A DNA stretch of 64,000 nucleotides from Pseudonocardia hydrocarbonoxydans. Its GTDB lineage: Bacteria > Actinomycetota > Actinomycetes > Mycobacteriales > Pseudonocardiaceae. The notes under the pieces are model-generated. The model was not told the origin of the DNA and did not search any database. It saw only the letters and a program-made list of their open reading frames with translations. Where the stretch lies: positions 1 to 64,000 of the forward strand of contig NZ_BJNG01000022.1 in assembly GCF_006539565.1 (NCBI RefSeq). Direction: 5' to 3'. A program made the position numbers and the translations under genes. Below, in pieces: positions 21,296 through 30,464 of this stretch; the stretch's first letter is position 1; every line of letters begins with the position of its first letter.

Positions 21296-21384
21296 GGGAC
21301 ACAGTCTCGCCTGCTCCCGCGCCCGGGGCAGCCCGGGGTGGGTGCGACCGGACACGATCGGCGGCCCCGCGGCGGACCCGTCCG

Positions 21385-21390
21385 TAGGCT
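21385..21390 (+). promoter_or_regulatory. -10 hexamer of ispH (leaderless start)
   Basis: TAGGCT ends 6 nt before the ATG at 21397, so the predicted +1 is the A of the start codon. No ribosome-binding site is present, consistent with a leaderless mRNA. Confidence 0.45.
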
Positions 21391-21396
21391 GGGGGC

Positions 21397-22353
21397 ATGT
21401 CCGACCCCGTGAAGCGCGTCCTGCTCGCCAAGCCGCGCGGCTACTGCGCCGGCGTCGACCGTGCCGTGGAGGCCGTCGAACTCGCACTCGAGCAGCACGG
21501 CGCACCGGTGTACGTCCGCAAGCAGATCGTGCACAACAAGCACGTCGTCGAGACCCTCGAGGAGCGCGGCGCGATCTTCGTCGACGAGACCGACGAGGTG
21601 CCGCCCGGCGCGCTCGTGGTGTTCTCCGCGCACGGGGTCTCTCCCGCCGTGCACGCCCAGGCCGCCGAGCGCGAGCTCCGCACGATCGACGCCACCTGCC
21701 CGCTGGTCACCAAGGTGCACCACGAGGCGAAGCGGTTCGCCCGCGAGGACTACGACATCCTGCTGGTCGGGCACCACGGCCACGAGGAGGTCGAGGGCAC
21801 CTCCGGCGAGGCCCCCGAACACATCCAGATCGTGGAGTCCGCCGAGGACGTCGGAGGAGTGACGGTGCGCGACCCCGAGAAGGTCATCTGGCTGTCCCAG
21901 ACCACGCTGAGCGTCGACGAGACGATGCAGACGGTGCACGCGCTGCGCGAGCGGTTCCCGGCGCTGCAGAACCCGCCGAGCGACGACATCTGCTACGCCA
22001 CGCAGAACCGCCAGGTCGCGGTGAAGGCGATGGCCGCGCAGTGCGACCTCGTGCTCGTGGTCGGCTCCACGAACTCGTCGAACTCGGTGCGGCTGGTCGA
22101 GGTGGCGCTGCAGGCCGGGGCCGGGGCGTCGTACCTGATCGACTACGCCCGGGAGATCGACGACGCCTGGCTCGACGGCGTGCGGACGGTCGGCCTCACC
22201 AGCGGGGCGTCGGTGCCGGAGGTGCTGGTGCGCGGCGTGCTCGACCGTCTCGCCGAGGTCGGCTTCGACTCCGTCGAGGAGATCACGACGGCGGAGGAGA
22301 CGCTGACCTTCTCGCTGCCCCGCGAGCTGCGCCCTTCGCGGGCTTCGCGCTGA
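21397..22353 (+). CDS. ispH: 4-hydroxy-3-methylbut-2-enyl diphosphate reductase
   Basis: 318 residues. Three conserved Cys that hold the iron-sulfur cluster are visible in [14 protein letters not shown] near residue 18, [13 protein letters not shown] near residue 108, and [21 protein letters not shown] near residue 200. The family HGVSP and [10 protein letters not shown] motifs are present. It makes isopentenyl and dimethylallyl diphosphate in the last step of the MEP pathway. The 3' end overlaps the convergent DUF6542 gene by 71 nt. Confidence 0.95.
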   Translation: MSDPVKRVLLAKPRGYCAGVDRAVEAVELALEQHGAPVYVRKQIVHNKHVVETLEERGAIFVDETDEVPPGALVVFSAHGVSPAVHAQAAERELRTIDATCPLVTKVHHEAKRFAREDYDILLVGHHGHEEVEGTSGEAPEHIQIVESAEDVGGVTVRDPEKVIWLSQTTLSVDETMQTVHALRERFPALQNPPSDDICYATQNRQVAVKAMAAQCDLVLVVGSTNSSNSVRLVEVALQAGAGASYLIDYAREIDDAWLDGVRTVGLTSGASVPEVLVRGVLDRLAEVGFDSVEEITTAEETLTFSLPRELRPSRASR

Positions 22354-22963
22354 CCTTCCCCGGGGCGTCCTTCCCGGCCGCGTCCTTCCTGGCCGCGTCC
22401 TTCCCGGCTGCGGGCCTGCGGACCGACCCGCGCCGGCCGGTGGCGCTGCGCTTGCCCTCCGGCGGGCGGGCGGCCTCCACGGCCGCCCGCTGGGCCAGGA
22501 TCCGCCCGACCCCCAGCGACAGCACGGCGGCGGTGGTCCACGCCATCGTCGGGAAGCTGTTGACCAGCGGCGCGCCGATGGTGATGAGCCGCTCGGAGAT
22601 GCCCGTGCCCGGGCGCGGCGAGCCCGCGAGCAGCACCACCACGGGAACGGCGACAGCGAGCAGCAGCGGCGGCGACACCATCGGCCCGAACAGGCTGCGC
22701 CGCCGCACCCAGGCCACCGACAGCACGCACCCGCCGAGGTAGCAGACGGTGAACACCGCGCCGAGCGTGCCGATCCGGAAAAGGTCGAGCAGGACGCCGA
22801 GCAGCGTCAGACCGGCGGCCAGCCCGACGGCCGCGAGCGGCGGCACCCCGAGGACGGTGGCGAGCAGCGAGCGTTCGGGCACCGGCCAGCGCCCACCCGC
22901 GCCGCGCTCGGCCACGTCGAGGGTCTTCGCGGGGGCGCCCTTCCTCGCGGGGGCATCGGTCAT
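22283..22963 (-). CDS. DUF6542 four-helix membrane protein
   Basis: 226 residues; four membrane segments between about residues 33 and 145 ([69 protein letters not shown]). The tail is Lys/Ala/Gly rich, with repeated GKDAA-like units, and probably faces the cytoplasm. Function unknown. The ATG overlaps the rmuC stop by 4 nt and the stop lies inside ispH on the opposite strand. The same gene pair occurs in mycobacteria (Rv1110/Rv1111c, from memory). Confidence 0.8.
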   Translation of the reverse strand: MTDAPARKGAPAKTLDVAERGAGGRWPVPERSLLATVLGVPPLAAVGLAAGLTLLGVLLDLFRIGTLGAVFTVCYLGGCVLSVAWVRRRSLFGPMVSPPLLLAVAVPVVVLLAGSPRPGTGISERLITIGAPLVNSFPTMAWTTAAVLSLGVGRILAQRAAVEAARPPEGKRSATGRRGSVRRPAAGKDAARKDAAGKDAPGKVSAKPAKGAARGAARRSASPPPS

Positions 22964-24504
22964 CGGCCCACGTTAGCCCGGGTCTCGCCTCCCCGGTCGT
23001 CCGCCGCGCGGCCGCGATCGGGTTCGCGTTCGTGCCGCTCGTGGTGGTCGAGGGCCACCAGCGCGTCGGCGGCCGAGGCCACCAGCTCCGGCGCCGAGAC
23101 CACGCGTGGCGCGCGTTCGATCTGGCCGGGCGCGGCCAGCTCGTCGTCGGCCACCTCGAGGTCGGTGAGCCGGCGCGCCGTGACCAGCACGCGCGACTCC
23201 AGCGAGCTGACGGTCTGGTTGTAGCTGCCCACGGCGGCGTCGAGGCTGCGGCCGAGCTTGGCGACGTGGGTGCCCATCGTGGCCAGCCGCCCGTGCAGCT
23301 CCTTGCCCAGCTGGTGCACCTGCGCGGCGTTGCGGGCCAGCGCCTCCTGCCGCCACGAGTACGCGACGGTGCGCAGCAGCGCGATGAGCGTGCTGGGGGT
23401 GGCGATCACGACGTTCTGCGCGAACGCGTGCTCCATCAGCGACGGGTCGGCCTGCAGCGCGGCCTCCAGGAACGGGTCGCCGGGGACGAAGAGCACCACG
23501 AACTCCGGTGACGGCGCGAACGCGGCCCAGTACGCCTTGCCCGAGAGCGTGTCGACGTGCTGGCGCAGCTGGCGGGCGTGGGCGGTGAGCCGCTCCCGGT
23601 GGGTGGCGTCGTCGCGGCTCTCCACCGCCTCCAGGTAGGCCGCGAACGGCACCTTCGCGTCGACGACGACCTGCTTGCCGCCCGCGAGGCGGACCACCAT
23701 GTCGGGGCGGACGCCGCCGTCCTCGCCCTTCCCGGTGACCTGGGTGGAGAAGTCGCAGTGCTCCACCATGCCGGCGAGCTGCACGATCCGCTCCAGCTGC
23801 AGCTCGCCCCACCGGCCGCGCACCTGCGGCGCCCGCAGCGCGTTGACCAGTGACTTCGTCTCGTGCTGGAGCTGCTCGGAGCTGCGGTGCATGGTGGCCA
23901 CCTGCTCGCGCAGCCCCGCGTAGGCCGACTCGCGCTCCTTCTCCACGTCGCGCAGCTGCCCCTCCACCCGCTGCAGCGTGGACGTCATCGGGTCGAGCAG
24001 GGCGCTGATCGCGTGCGCGCGGGCGGCGGCGTCGCCATCGGCCCTGGCGTGCAGCGCGGCGGTGGCCTCCTTCAACCGGCCTTCTGCGAGGGCGACGAAC
24101 TGCTCGTTGTTGCGGGCCAGCGCGTCGGCCGACAGCGCCCCGAAGGCCTGCTTGAGCTCGGCGTCGCGGCGGGTGAGCAGCTCCTCGCGCCCGGCCGCGG
24201 CCTCGCGCTCGCTGCGCAGTGCGGCGTGCGCGCCCGCCGCGTCGGACTCGGCGGCACGCAGCCGGTCGAGCGTCTGCGCCAACTGCGCGTCGAGCGCGGC
24301 GACGCGGGCGACGAGCCCGGCCCGCTCGGCCCGGACCCCGGCCGCGTCGGCCCGGGCCATGGCGGAGGCGTCGGCCGCGGTGCGCGCGGCCTCGGCGACC
24401 GTGGCCCGCGCCCTGGCGGAGACCAGCGCCCACGCACCCGCGGCCCCGAGCGCGAGCCCGACGAGCAGGCCCAGGAGAAGCACGGCGGTGTCCACGGCGT
24501 CCAC
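22960..24504 (-). CDS. rmuC: RmuC-family DNA recombination protein
   Basis: 514 residues if started at the GTG at 24504; a GTG at 24495 or an ATG at 24540 are alternatives. One N-terminal membrane anchor (VLLLGLLVGLALGAAGAWALV) is followed by a long coiled coil to about residue 190. The RmuC nuclease-like domain reads VRGRWGELQLERIVQLAGM, then VRPDMVVRLAGGKQVVVDAKVPF near residue 245. E. coli RmuC limits inversion at short repeats. Transcribed together with DUF6542 (ATGA overlap). Confidence 0.9.
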   Translation of the reverse strand: MDAVDTAVLLLGLLVGLALGAAGAWALVSARARATVAEAARTAADASAMARADAAGVRAERAGLVARVAALDAQLAQTLDRLRAAESDAAGAHAALRSEREAAAGREELLTRRDAELKQAFGALSADALARNNEQFVALAEGRLKEATAALHARADGDAAARAHAISALLDPMTSTLQRVEGQLRDVEKERESAYAGLREQVATMHRSSEQLQHETKSLVNALRAPQVRGRWGELQLERIVQLAGMVEHCDFSTQVTGKGEDGGVRPDMVVRLAGGKQVVVDAKVPFAAYLEAVESRDDATHRERLTAHARQLRQHVDTLSGKAYWAAFAPSPEFVVLFVPGDPFLEAALQADPSLMEHAFAQNVVIATPSTLIALLRTVAYSWRQEALARNAAQVHQLGKELHGRLATMGTHVAKLGRSLDAAVGSYNQTVSSLESRVLVTARRLTDLEVADDELAAPGQIERAPRVVSAPELVASAADALVALDHHERHEREPDRGRAADDRGGETRANVGR

Positions 24505-24602
24505 CCTGCAACGCACCCCCGACAGATCCGCGGCGGACACGCCCGGGCCGGGACCGGCGGCCGGGGCCGATCGGTGAACGGTCGAACACCTGTGCGAGTC
24601 GC

Positions 24603-24608
24603 TACCGT
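24603..24608 (+). promoter_or_regulatory. -10 hexamer of the glycosyltransferase gene
   Basis: TACCGT ends 6 nt before the GTG at 24615, placing +1 on the start codon. No ribosome-binding site is visible. Confidence 0.4.
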
Positions 24609-24614
24609 GCCCGG

Positions 24615-25733
24615 GTGCGCCTCCTCGTCGTCGCCGCCCCGCTCGCCGGTCACCTCACCGCGCTCCTGCCGCTGGCCGCCGCGGTGCAGGCGGCCGGTCA
24701 CGACGTCGCGATCGCCACCGGCGACACCGCGCTCGGGGTCGACAGCGGCGGCGTCGAGACCCACGACGTCACCCCGGGCCTGCGGTTCGGCCGGGTCGGC
24801 GCCGCGGTGGCGCTGCGGCACCCGCGCGCGGTGTGGGCGGAGGTCGCCGGGCGCGGCGGGCAGGAGCTCGCCCGGCACCTGTTCGGCGCGCTGAACCGGC
24901 GGATGGCCGACCCGCTCGTCGCGCTCGTCCGCACCCTGCGCCCCGACCTGGTCGTGTACGAGCCGTGGGCCCCGGCGGGCGCGCTGGCGGCGGGCGCGGT
25001 CGGGGTGCCCGCGGTGCTCCTGGAGAACGGCCTGTTCGACGGGGAGTGGGCGTCGCGCACCGCGGCCGCCGGGCTCGCCGACGCGATCGGTCGGCACGGG
25101 CTGGGCCCCGGCCTGCCGCCGCCCGCGGCCGTCGTCACCGTGCGGCCGCCCGCGCTGGGCGCCGCGCCCGGGCACCTCCCGATGCGCCCCGCCACCGGCT
25201 GGTCCGGGCGGGCCGACCTGCCCGCCGGGCTGGCGGTGCCGGGTCCGCGGCCCCGGCTGCTGGTCAGCCGCAGCACCGTCCCCGGGCCCGGGCCGGGGGA
25301 CCCGACGCGCGCGGTCGTGGCCGCCGCGGCGGGGCTCGACGCCGACGTCGTGCTCGTCCGGCCCGTCCCGAAGATCGCCGCGGGGCCGCTGCCCCCCAAC
25401 GTCACGACGACCGGCTGGATCCCGCTGGACGCCGCGCTCCCGGCCGCGACGGCGATCGTGCAGCACGGCGGTGCGGGCACCGCGCTCGGCGCGCTCGCGG
25501 CCGGGTGCCCGCAGCTGCTCCTGCCCGGCATCGGCGACCGCCGGGGCAACGCGGAGGCCGTCGCGGGGGCGGGGGCCGGGCTGGCCGTGCCCGCGCGCGG
25601 GATCACCACCGACGTGCTGGCCCGGCTGCTCACCGACCCGGGCCTGCGGGTGGCCGCGGAGCGGATCGCCGCGGAGATCGCGGACATGCCGGTCCCGGCC
25701 GAGCTGGTCGACCCGCTGCTCGCGCTGGCGTGA
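24615..25733 (+). CDS. GT1-family glycosyltransferase
   Basis: 372 residues from the GTG at 24615. The N-terminal domain begins VRLLVVAAPLAGHLTALLPLAAAVQAAGHDV, typical of GT-B natural-product or lipid glycosyltransferases. The nucleotide-sugar-binding half has the UGT-like motif IVQHGGAGTALGALAAGCPQL near residue 285. It would transfer a sugar from an NDP-sugar to an unknown small acceptor. The gene stands alone, without biosynthetic neighbours, so no pathway can be suggested. Confidence 0.85.
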   Translation: MRLLVVAAPLAGHLTALLPLAAAVQAAGHDVAIATGDTALGVDSGGVETHDVTPGLRFGRVGAAVALRHPRAVWAEVAGRGGQELARHLFGALNRRMADPLVALVRTLRPDLVVYEPWAPAGALAAGAVGVPAVLLENGLFDGEWASRTAAAGLADAIGRHGLGPGLPPPAAVVTVRPPALGAAPGHLPMRPATGWSGRADLPAGLAVPGPRPRLLVSRSTVPGPGPGDPTRAVVAAAAGLDADVVLVRPVPKIAAGPLPPNVTTTGWIPLDAALPAATAIVQHGGAGTALGALAAGCPQLLLPGIGDRRGNAEAVAGAGAGLAVPARGITTDVLARLLTDPGLRVAAERIAAEIADMPVPAELVDPLLALA

Positions 25734-25883
25734 CGCCCGGGGCGGCCCCGCGGCGGACGTAACGCCGTCCCCGTCCCCGCCGAGCACCCGATCGACATCG
25801 TCCGGGACGTCCAGAAGGCGGCGACGGGGGCGGACAGCGGTCGACCGGCGGCGGAGCCGGGTCGGCGTGACGAAGGAGAACTC

Positions 25884-26480
25884 ATGGGGGAGCGCATGCG
25901 CTCGAACGGTGTCCTGGTGGCCGTCGGGGCGTTCGTCCTGGTGGGTGCGACGGCGTGCGGGGGCACCACCCCGGCCCAGGCCCCACCGGCGGCGGCGCCC
26001 GCGACGACCGCCGCCGCCACCACGTCGGCGGCGGCGCCCACGACGTCGGCGGCCGCGCGGTCGCGCGCACTGGCCAGCGTCTTCCCGGACGTCGACGACG
26101 CCACGTGCGCGCCGTCGGGCGTCGACGTGGGGACGAGCACCGGGGTGGTCCCGACGGAGGGGTACACCTGCGACTACTCCGCCACCGTCCCCGGCGCGAC
26201 GGTGTTCTTCGCGCAGTGGCCGGACCAGGCGGCCGCGCAGGCGTGGTACCAGGACACCGCGGACCTCGGCCCGCGGGTCGAGGACAACGACGCGTGGACC
26301 GTCGACGGCGTCCGGCAGGGGCCGCTCTACACCGCCGCGAACAACGCCGGCGTGACGATCTCGACCGGCGTCTACGAGAACCTGCCCTACACCTGGGAGA
26401 TCCGCACCGGCACCCTCGACGAGTCGAACACGATCTTCGGTCAGCTCCGGCTGCGCGCCTCGACGGCGATCGGCGGCTGA
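25884..26480 (+). CDS. secreted lipoprotein of unknown function
   Basis: 198 residues with AAGGAG 5 nt before the ATG. The signal peptide ends in the lipobox LVGATAC near residue 25, followed by an Ala/Thr/Pro linker to about residue 58. The outer domain (ATCAPSGVDVGTST to the end) has two Cys, likely a disulfide, and WPDQAAAQAWYQDT. It loosely recalls the DUF3558-type lipoproteins and the sensor of the kinase at 4431-6125, but no clear family was recognised. The 150 nt upstream hold no gene or obvious promoter. Confidence 0.7.
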   Translation: MGERMRSNGVLVAVGAFVLVGATACGGTTPAQAPPAAAPATTAAATTSAAAPTTSAAARSRALASVFPDVDDATCAPSGVDVGTSTGVVPTEGYTCDYSATVPGATVFFAQWPDQAAAQAWYQDTADLGPRVEDNDAWTVDGVRQGPLYTAANNAGVTISTGVYENLPYTWEIRTGTLDESNTIFGQLRLRASTAIGG

Positions 26481-26486
26481 CGCCGG

Positions 26487-26975
26487 TCAGGACTCGTGGT
26501 CGAGCAGCCGCCGCTTGACGTCCACCCCCCAGCGGAACCCGCCGAGCGTGCCGTCGGTGCGCAGCACCCGGTGACACGGCACGAACAGCGCCGCGGCGTT
26601 GCGGGCACAGGCCGAGGCCGCCGCCCGCACCGCCGCGGGGCGCCCGGACTTCGCGGCGAACTCGGTGTAGGTCACCGGGGCGCCCGCGGGCACGGTGCGC
26701 AGCACGTCCCAGGCGTGGACGAGGAAGTCACCGGACCGCTGGCGCACCGGCACGTCGTCGATCGCCGACAGGTCGCCCGCGTGGTAGCGGGTGATCGCCT
26801 CGCCGACGGCGCCGAGGTCCCCCCCGGTCGTCGACGACGGGCGCAGCGTCGGGTGGATCAGCGGCAGCAGGTCGTCGAGCGAGGCGGTCCAGCCCGAGGC
26901 CAGGACGGCCCCGGTGTCGTCGACGACGGCCGTGAACGGGCCGATCGGGGTGTCCAGCGTGGAGTGGATGCTCAT
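26487..26975 (-). CDS. ogt: methylated-DNA-[protein]-cysteine S-methyltransferase
   Basis: 162 residues from the ATG at 26975, with GGAGGA upstream. The acceptor site LFVPCHRVLRTDGTLGGF near residue 130 contains the methyl-accepting Cys, and the helix before it (ARNAAALF) completes the DNA-binding region. It directly reverses O6-alkylguanine by a suicide reaction. The start overlaps the stop of the Ada/AlkA gene by 4 nt, forming an alkylation-repair operon. Confidence 0.95.
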   Translation of the reverse strand: MSIHSTLDTPIGPFTAVVDDTGAVLASGWTASLDDLLPLIHPTLRPSSTTGGDLGAVGEAITRYHAGDLSAIDDVPVRQRSGDFLVHAWDVLRTVPAGAPVTYTEFAAKSGRPAAVRAAASACARNAAALFVPCHRVLRTDGTLGGFRWGVDVKRRLLDHES

Positions 26976-28444
26976 GGCTTCCTCCGGGGGGTCGTCGCGG
27001 CGACGCGCCACAGGTGGGTCGCGGCGTAGGAGCGCCAGGGCCGCCAGGCCGCGGCGCGTGCGGTCAGGCCGTCCACGTCGGACGGCAGGTCGAGCGCGGC
27101 GGCGCCGTGGCGGACCGCGAGGTCGGTGGCGAGCAGCTCGTCGGGGTCGCCGACCAGCCGCATCGCGACGTAGCCCGCCGTCCACGGCCCGACGCCGGGC
27201 AGTGCGAGGAGCGCGGCCCGCAGCCCGGCGGGGTCGCGTCCGGGGTCGAGCACGAGCGAGCCGTCGGCGACGGCCGTGGCCAGCCCGACCACCGTCGCGA
27301 TGCGGCGGGCCGGCCCGGTCAGGACGTCGGCCCCGTGCTCGGCGATGGCCTCCGCCGTCGGGAACAGCAGGTCCGGGCCGTCGACGGCGAGCGCGGGCGG
27401 CAGCCGGGTGCCCAGCGCGGCGGCGAGCCGGGCCGTCGCGGTGACGCCCGCGGCCAGCGACACCTGCTGCCCGAGCACCGCGCGCACGGCCGTCTCCAGC
27501 CCGTCGACGGTGCCGGGCACGCGGATGCCGGGCACGGCGGCCACGCGCGGGGCCAGCGCGGGGTCGGCGCCCAGCACCTCGTCGACGGCGACCGGGTCGG
27601 CGTCGAGGTCGAGCAGCCGGCGCAGGCGGGCGACGGCCGGGCCGAGGTCGCGCGGATCGGCCAGGCGCAGCGTGGCGCGCACGTGCCCGTCCGACGGTGC
27701 CAGCTCGACGGTCGCGGCGCCGTGCGGCAGCCGCAGCGTGCGGGCGTACCGCCCGTCGCCCGCCTCCTCGACCCCCGGCAGCGCGCGCGCCGCGAGGTGG
27801 GCCAGCAGACCGTCGGCGTCGAGGGGGGTGCGGTGGGGCAGGCGCAGCACGAGCGTGCCGGCGACGGGGGCGGGGTGGCGCCGCCCGGCCTCGGCCCGCA
27901 GCACCGTCGGCGCCACGCCGTAGACCTCGCGGACGGTGTCGTTGAACTGCCGCACGCTGGCGAACCCGGCGGCGAACGCGACGTCGGCCATGCCCAGCGG
28001 CGTCGTCTCGATCAGCAGGCGCGCGGTGTGCGCGCGGTGGGCGCGGGCCAGGGCCAGCGGGCCCGCGCCGAGCTCGGCGGTGAGCACCCGGGTGAGCTGG
28101 CGCGTCGAGTAGCCCAGCGAGGACGCGAGCCCGCCGACGCCGTCGCGCTCCACGAGCCCGTCGGTGATCAGGCGCATCGCGCGGGCGGCGAGGTCGGCGC
28201 GGGCGTTCCAGTCCGGCGAGCCGGGCACGGCGTCGGGCCGGCAGCGGCGGCAGGCCCGGTAGCCGCGCAGCTGCGCGGCCGCGGCGGTCGGCAGGAACTC
28301 GACGTTGGTGCGCTTGGGCTTCATCGCCGGGCAGGACGGGCGGCAGTAGATGCGCGTGGTGCGCACGGCGGCGATGAAGTGGCCGTCGAACCGCGCGTCG
28401 CGCGAGGCGAGGGCGTTGTAGCAGCGGTCGTGGTCCAGGGGCAC
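26972..28444 (-). CDS. Ada-type regulator fused to AlkA DNA-3-methyladenine glycosylase
   Basis: 490 residues from a GTG at 28444. Order of domains: Ada zinc/methyl-acceptor domain (Cys at about 34, 38, 65 and 68 in YCRPSC and CRRC), an AraC-type HTH (about 85-185), an AlkA N-terminal domain, and a HhH-GPD glycosylase (about 300-480). In the last, LPGVGPWTAGY is the hairpin and TDLAVR holds the catalytic Asp. It senses methyl phosphotriesters, activates the adaptive response and removes alkylated bases. Actinobacteria commonly have this AdaA-AlkA fusion; O6 repair is supplied by the overlapping ogt gene. Confidence 0.95.
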   Translation of the reverse strand: MPLDHDRCYNALASRDARFDGHFIAAVRTTRIYCRPSCPAMKPKRTNVEFLPTAAAAQLRGYRACRRCRPDAVPGSPDWNARADLAARAMRLITDGLVERDGVGGLASSLGYSTRQLTRVLTAELGAGPLALARAHRAHTARLLIETTPLGMADVAFAAGFASVRQFNDTVREVYGVAPTVLRAEAGRRHPAPVAGTLVLRLPHRTPLDADGLLAHLAARALPGVEEAGDGRYARTLRLPHGAATVELAPSDGHVRATLRLADPRDLGPAVARLRRLLDLDADPVAVDEVLGADPALAPRVAAVPGIRVPGTVDGLETAVRAVLGQQVSLAAGVTATARLAAALGTRLPPALAVDGPDLLFPTAEAIAEHGADVLTGPARRIATVVGLATAVADGSLVLDPGRDPAGLRAALLALPGVGPWTAGYVAMRLVGDPDELLATDLAVRHGAAALDLPSDVDGLTARAAAWRPWRSYAATHLWRVAATTPRRKP

Positions 28445-28510
28445 GGGAGCGACTCTGCCACTCCGCGCGTGCCCGCACTGGCGGGAATCGGACGTCGCCG
28501 ACCCGGGTGG

Positions 28511-28537
28511 ATGAGAGCCGTCTCATCGGGATCTCAC
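28511..28537 (+). promoter_or_regulatory. candidate response-regulator box before the poly-Asp gene
   Basis: ATGAGAGCCGTCTCAT (28511-28526) is a perfect 6-bp palindrome. Its right half begins an 11-bp direct repeat, TCTCAT at 28521 and TCTCAC at 28532. The 11-bp spacing is that expected for two OmpR-family monomers. It lies 35 nt before the ATG at 28572. Confidence 0.4.
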
Positions 28538-28571
28538 CGTCCGGTCACGCCCACCCCGCAGGATCGACGGC

Positions 28572-28886
28572 ATGCGAACCCCCCTGACCGCGGCGGTCGG
28601 TCTGCTGATCGTCGCCGGGGTCGTGGTCGGCGTCACCGCGGGGCGGGCGGGCTCCGGCGACGAGATCCCCGTGCAGCCCATCCGGGTCGAGGCCCCGGCC
28701 GCCGTCGACCCCGCCGCGCCGGTGCCGGTCGTGCCCGCGGTCCCGCCGGAGCGGAGCGGGATCGTGCCGGAGCAGGTGGCCCCCGGCGACCCCGACGGTT
28801 ACGTCGCGCCCCCGCCCGCGGACGACGACGACGACGATGACGACGACGACGGACCCGACGACGACGGCCCGGATGACGACGACTGA
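28572..28886 (+). CDS. small exported protein with poly-aspartate tail
   Basis: 104 residues. A single hydrophobic segment (residues about 5-24, LTAAVGLLIVAGVVVGVTA) is a signal or anchor, then a Pro/Val/Ala-rich stalk. The last 22 residues are almost all Asp in three blocks separated by Gly-Pro. The tail could bind divalent cations or cationic peptides outside the cell; this is inferred. It lies 39 nt before the histidine kinase gene and probably shares its promoter, so it may be a sensor accessory. The repeated GAC/GAT codons are a slippage-prone tract. Confidence 0.6.
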   Translation: MRTPLTAAVGLLIVAGVVVGVTAGRAGSGDEIPVQPIRVEAPAAVDPAAPVPVVPAVPPERSGIVPEQVAPGDPDGYVAPPPADDDDDDDDDDGPDDDGPDDDD

Positions 28887-28925
28887 CGCGGTGACCACCG
28901 GCCCGGAGCGGGACGGTCGGCGAGG

Positions 28926-30464
28926 ATGAACCCGACCGGCACCGTCGCGACGCCCCGTCGCCCCGCCCCCGAGGACCCCATGACGACCGCCCCGGCGCCC
29001 GCCCCGCCCGCCGGTGCGGTCCGGCGGATGCGCCGGCCCGGCACCGCGCGGACGCGGATCGTCGCCTGGGCGCTGGCGCTCGTGCTGGTCTCGCTGGGCG
29101 TCGTCACGCTCGTGACCTGGCGGCTGCTGCTCCAGGACACCGACACCCGGATGCGGGCGGCGCTGCTCAACGAGGTGCAGGAGTTCGGGTCCGTCGTCGC
29201 CGACGGCGTCAACCCGCGCGACGGCGCGCCGTTCGCGTCCGTCGGTGAGGTGCTCGACGCCGCGATCGCCTACAACCAGGCGCGGCCCAACGAGAAGTTC
29301 CTCGGCTACGTCGACGGCGAGTTCGCCTACCAGAGCCGGCGCGCCGACGCCGCGCCCGCCGTGCTGCAGAACGACCCGGCGTTCACGGGCCTGGTCGGCG
29401 GTGTCACCGCGCCGGTGCAGGACACCTACGAGAGCACCGCGGGTGAGGTGCTCTACCTGGCCGTGCCGATCGAGTTCGCCGACCCGGCGGGCAGCACGGG
29501 CGTCATCGTCGCGGCCTACCTCGCCGACGCCGAGCGCGAGCCCGCCCACTCCACGGCCCGGATCATGCTGCTCGTCGGCGCGCTGACCTCGCTGCTCGCC
29601 GCCGGCGGGGCCTGGCTCGTGGCGGGCCGCATCCTGCGGCCGCTGCGCGACGTCGCGGCCACGGCGCGCTCCATCACCGACACCGACCTGTCGCAGCGCA
29701 TCCCGCTGGCCCCCGGCCCCGACGACGGCGACGAGCTGCGCGACCTCGTCCGTACCGTCAACGCGATGCTCGACCGCGTGGAGACCGGCGTCGACGCCCA
29801 GCGCCGCTTCGTCGACGACGCCGGGCACGAGCTGCGCACGCCCATCACGATCGTGCGCGGGCACCTGGAGGTGCTCGACGCGCGCGATCCGGCCGACGTC
29901 ACCTCCACCGTGGAGCTGGTCGACGACGAGCTGGACCGGATGAACCGCATGGTCTCCGACCTGCTGCTGCTCGCCCGGTCTGAACAGCCGCGGTTCCTGC
30001 ACCCGGAGCTGACCGACGTCGCGGAGCTCACCGAGGACGTGTTCGGCAAGATCGTGAAGCTCGGTGAGCGGGAGTGGGTGCTGGAGACCGCGGCCCGCGT
30101 CGACGCCGAGATCGACCCGCAGCGCGTCACGCAGGCGATCGTCGCGCTCGCCGACAACGCCGTGCGCTACACCCGTCCCGGTGACCGCATCGCGCTGGGT
30201 TCGCAGCTCGCCGGCGGGCAGCTGCGGTTCTGGGTCGCCGACTCCGGCCCCGGCATCGCCGAGGCCGACCGGGCCCGCATCTTCGAGCGGTTCGCCCGCG
30301 GCACGTCCACCGGCCCGCGCTCCGAGGGCGCCGGGCTCGGCCTGTCCATCATCCGCGCGATCGCGGTCGCCCACGGGGGCCAGGTGCTGCTCGACAGCGT
30401 CGTGGGCCGGGGTGCCACCTTCACCATCGCCGTCCCGGCGATCCTGCCCGAGGAGAGTTCGTGA
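28926..30464 (+). CDS. two-component sensor histidine kinase
   Basis: 512 residues (an ATG at 28980 is an alternative start). Membrane segments at about residues 48-68 and 208-232 bracket an outer sensor of about 135 residues. HAMP follows, then HisKA with DDAGHELRTPITIVRGHLEVL (phospho-His near residue 300). The HATPase domain shows DNAVRYT, DSGPGI and GLGLSIIRAIA. The overlap with the response regulator is 4 nt. Class: OmpR-partner kinase resembling mycobacterial MprB/PrrB layouts; signal unknown. Confidence 0.95.
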   Translation: MNPTGTVATPRRPAPEDPMTTAPAPAPPAGAVRRMRRPGTARTRIVAWALALVLVSLGVVTLVTWRLLLQDTDTRMRAALLNEVQEFGSVVADGVNPRDGAPFASVGEVLDAAIAYNQARPNEKFLGYVDGEFAYQSRRADAAPAVLQNDPAFTGLVGGVTAPVQDTYESTAGEVLYLAVPIEFADPAGSTGVIVAAYLADAEREPAHSTARIMLLVGALTSLLAAGGAWLVAGRILRPLRDVAATARSITDTDLSQRIPLAPGPDDGDELRDLVRTVNAMLDRVETGVDAQRRFVDDAGHELRTPITIVRGHLEVLDARDPADVTSTVELVDDELDRMNRMVSDLLLLARSEQPRFLHPELTDVAELTEDVFGKIVKLGEREWVLETAARVDAEIDPQRVTQAIVALADNAVRYTRPGDRIALGSQLAGGQLRFWVADSGPGIAEADRARIFERFARGTSTGPRSEGAGLGLSIIRAIAVAHGGQVLLDSVVGRGATFTIAVPAILPEESS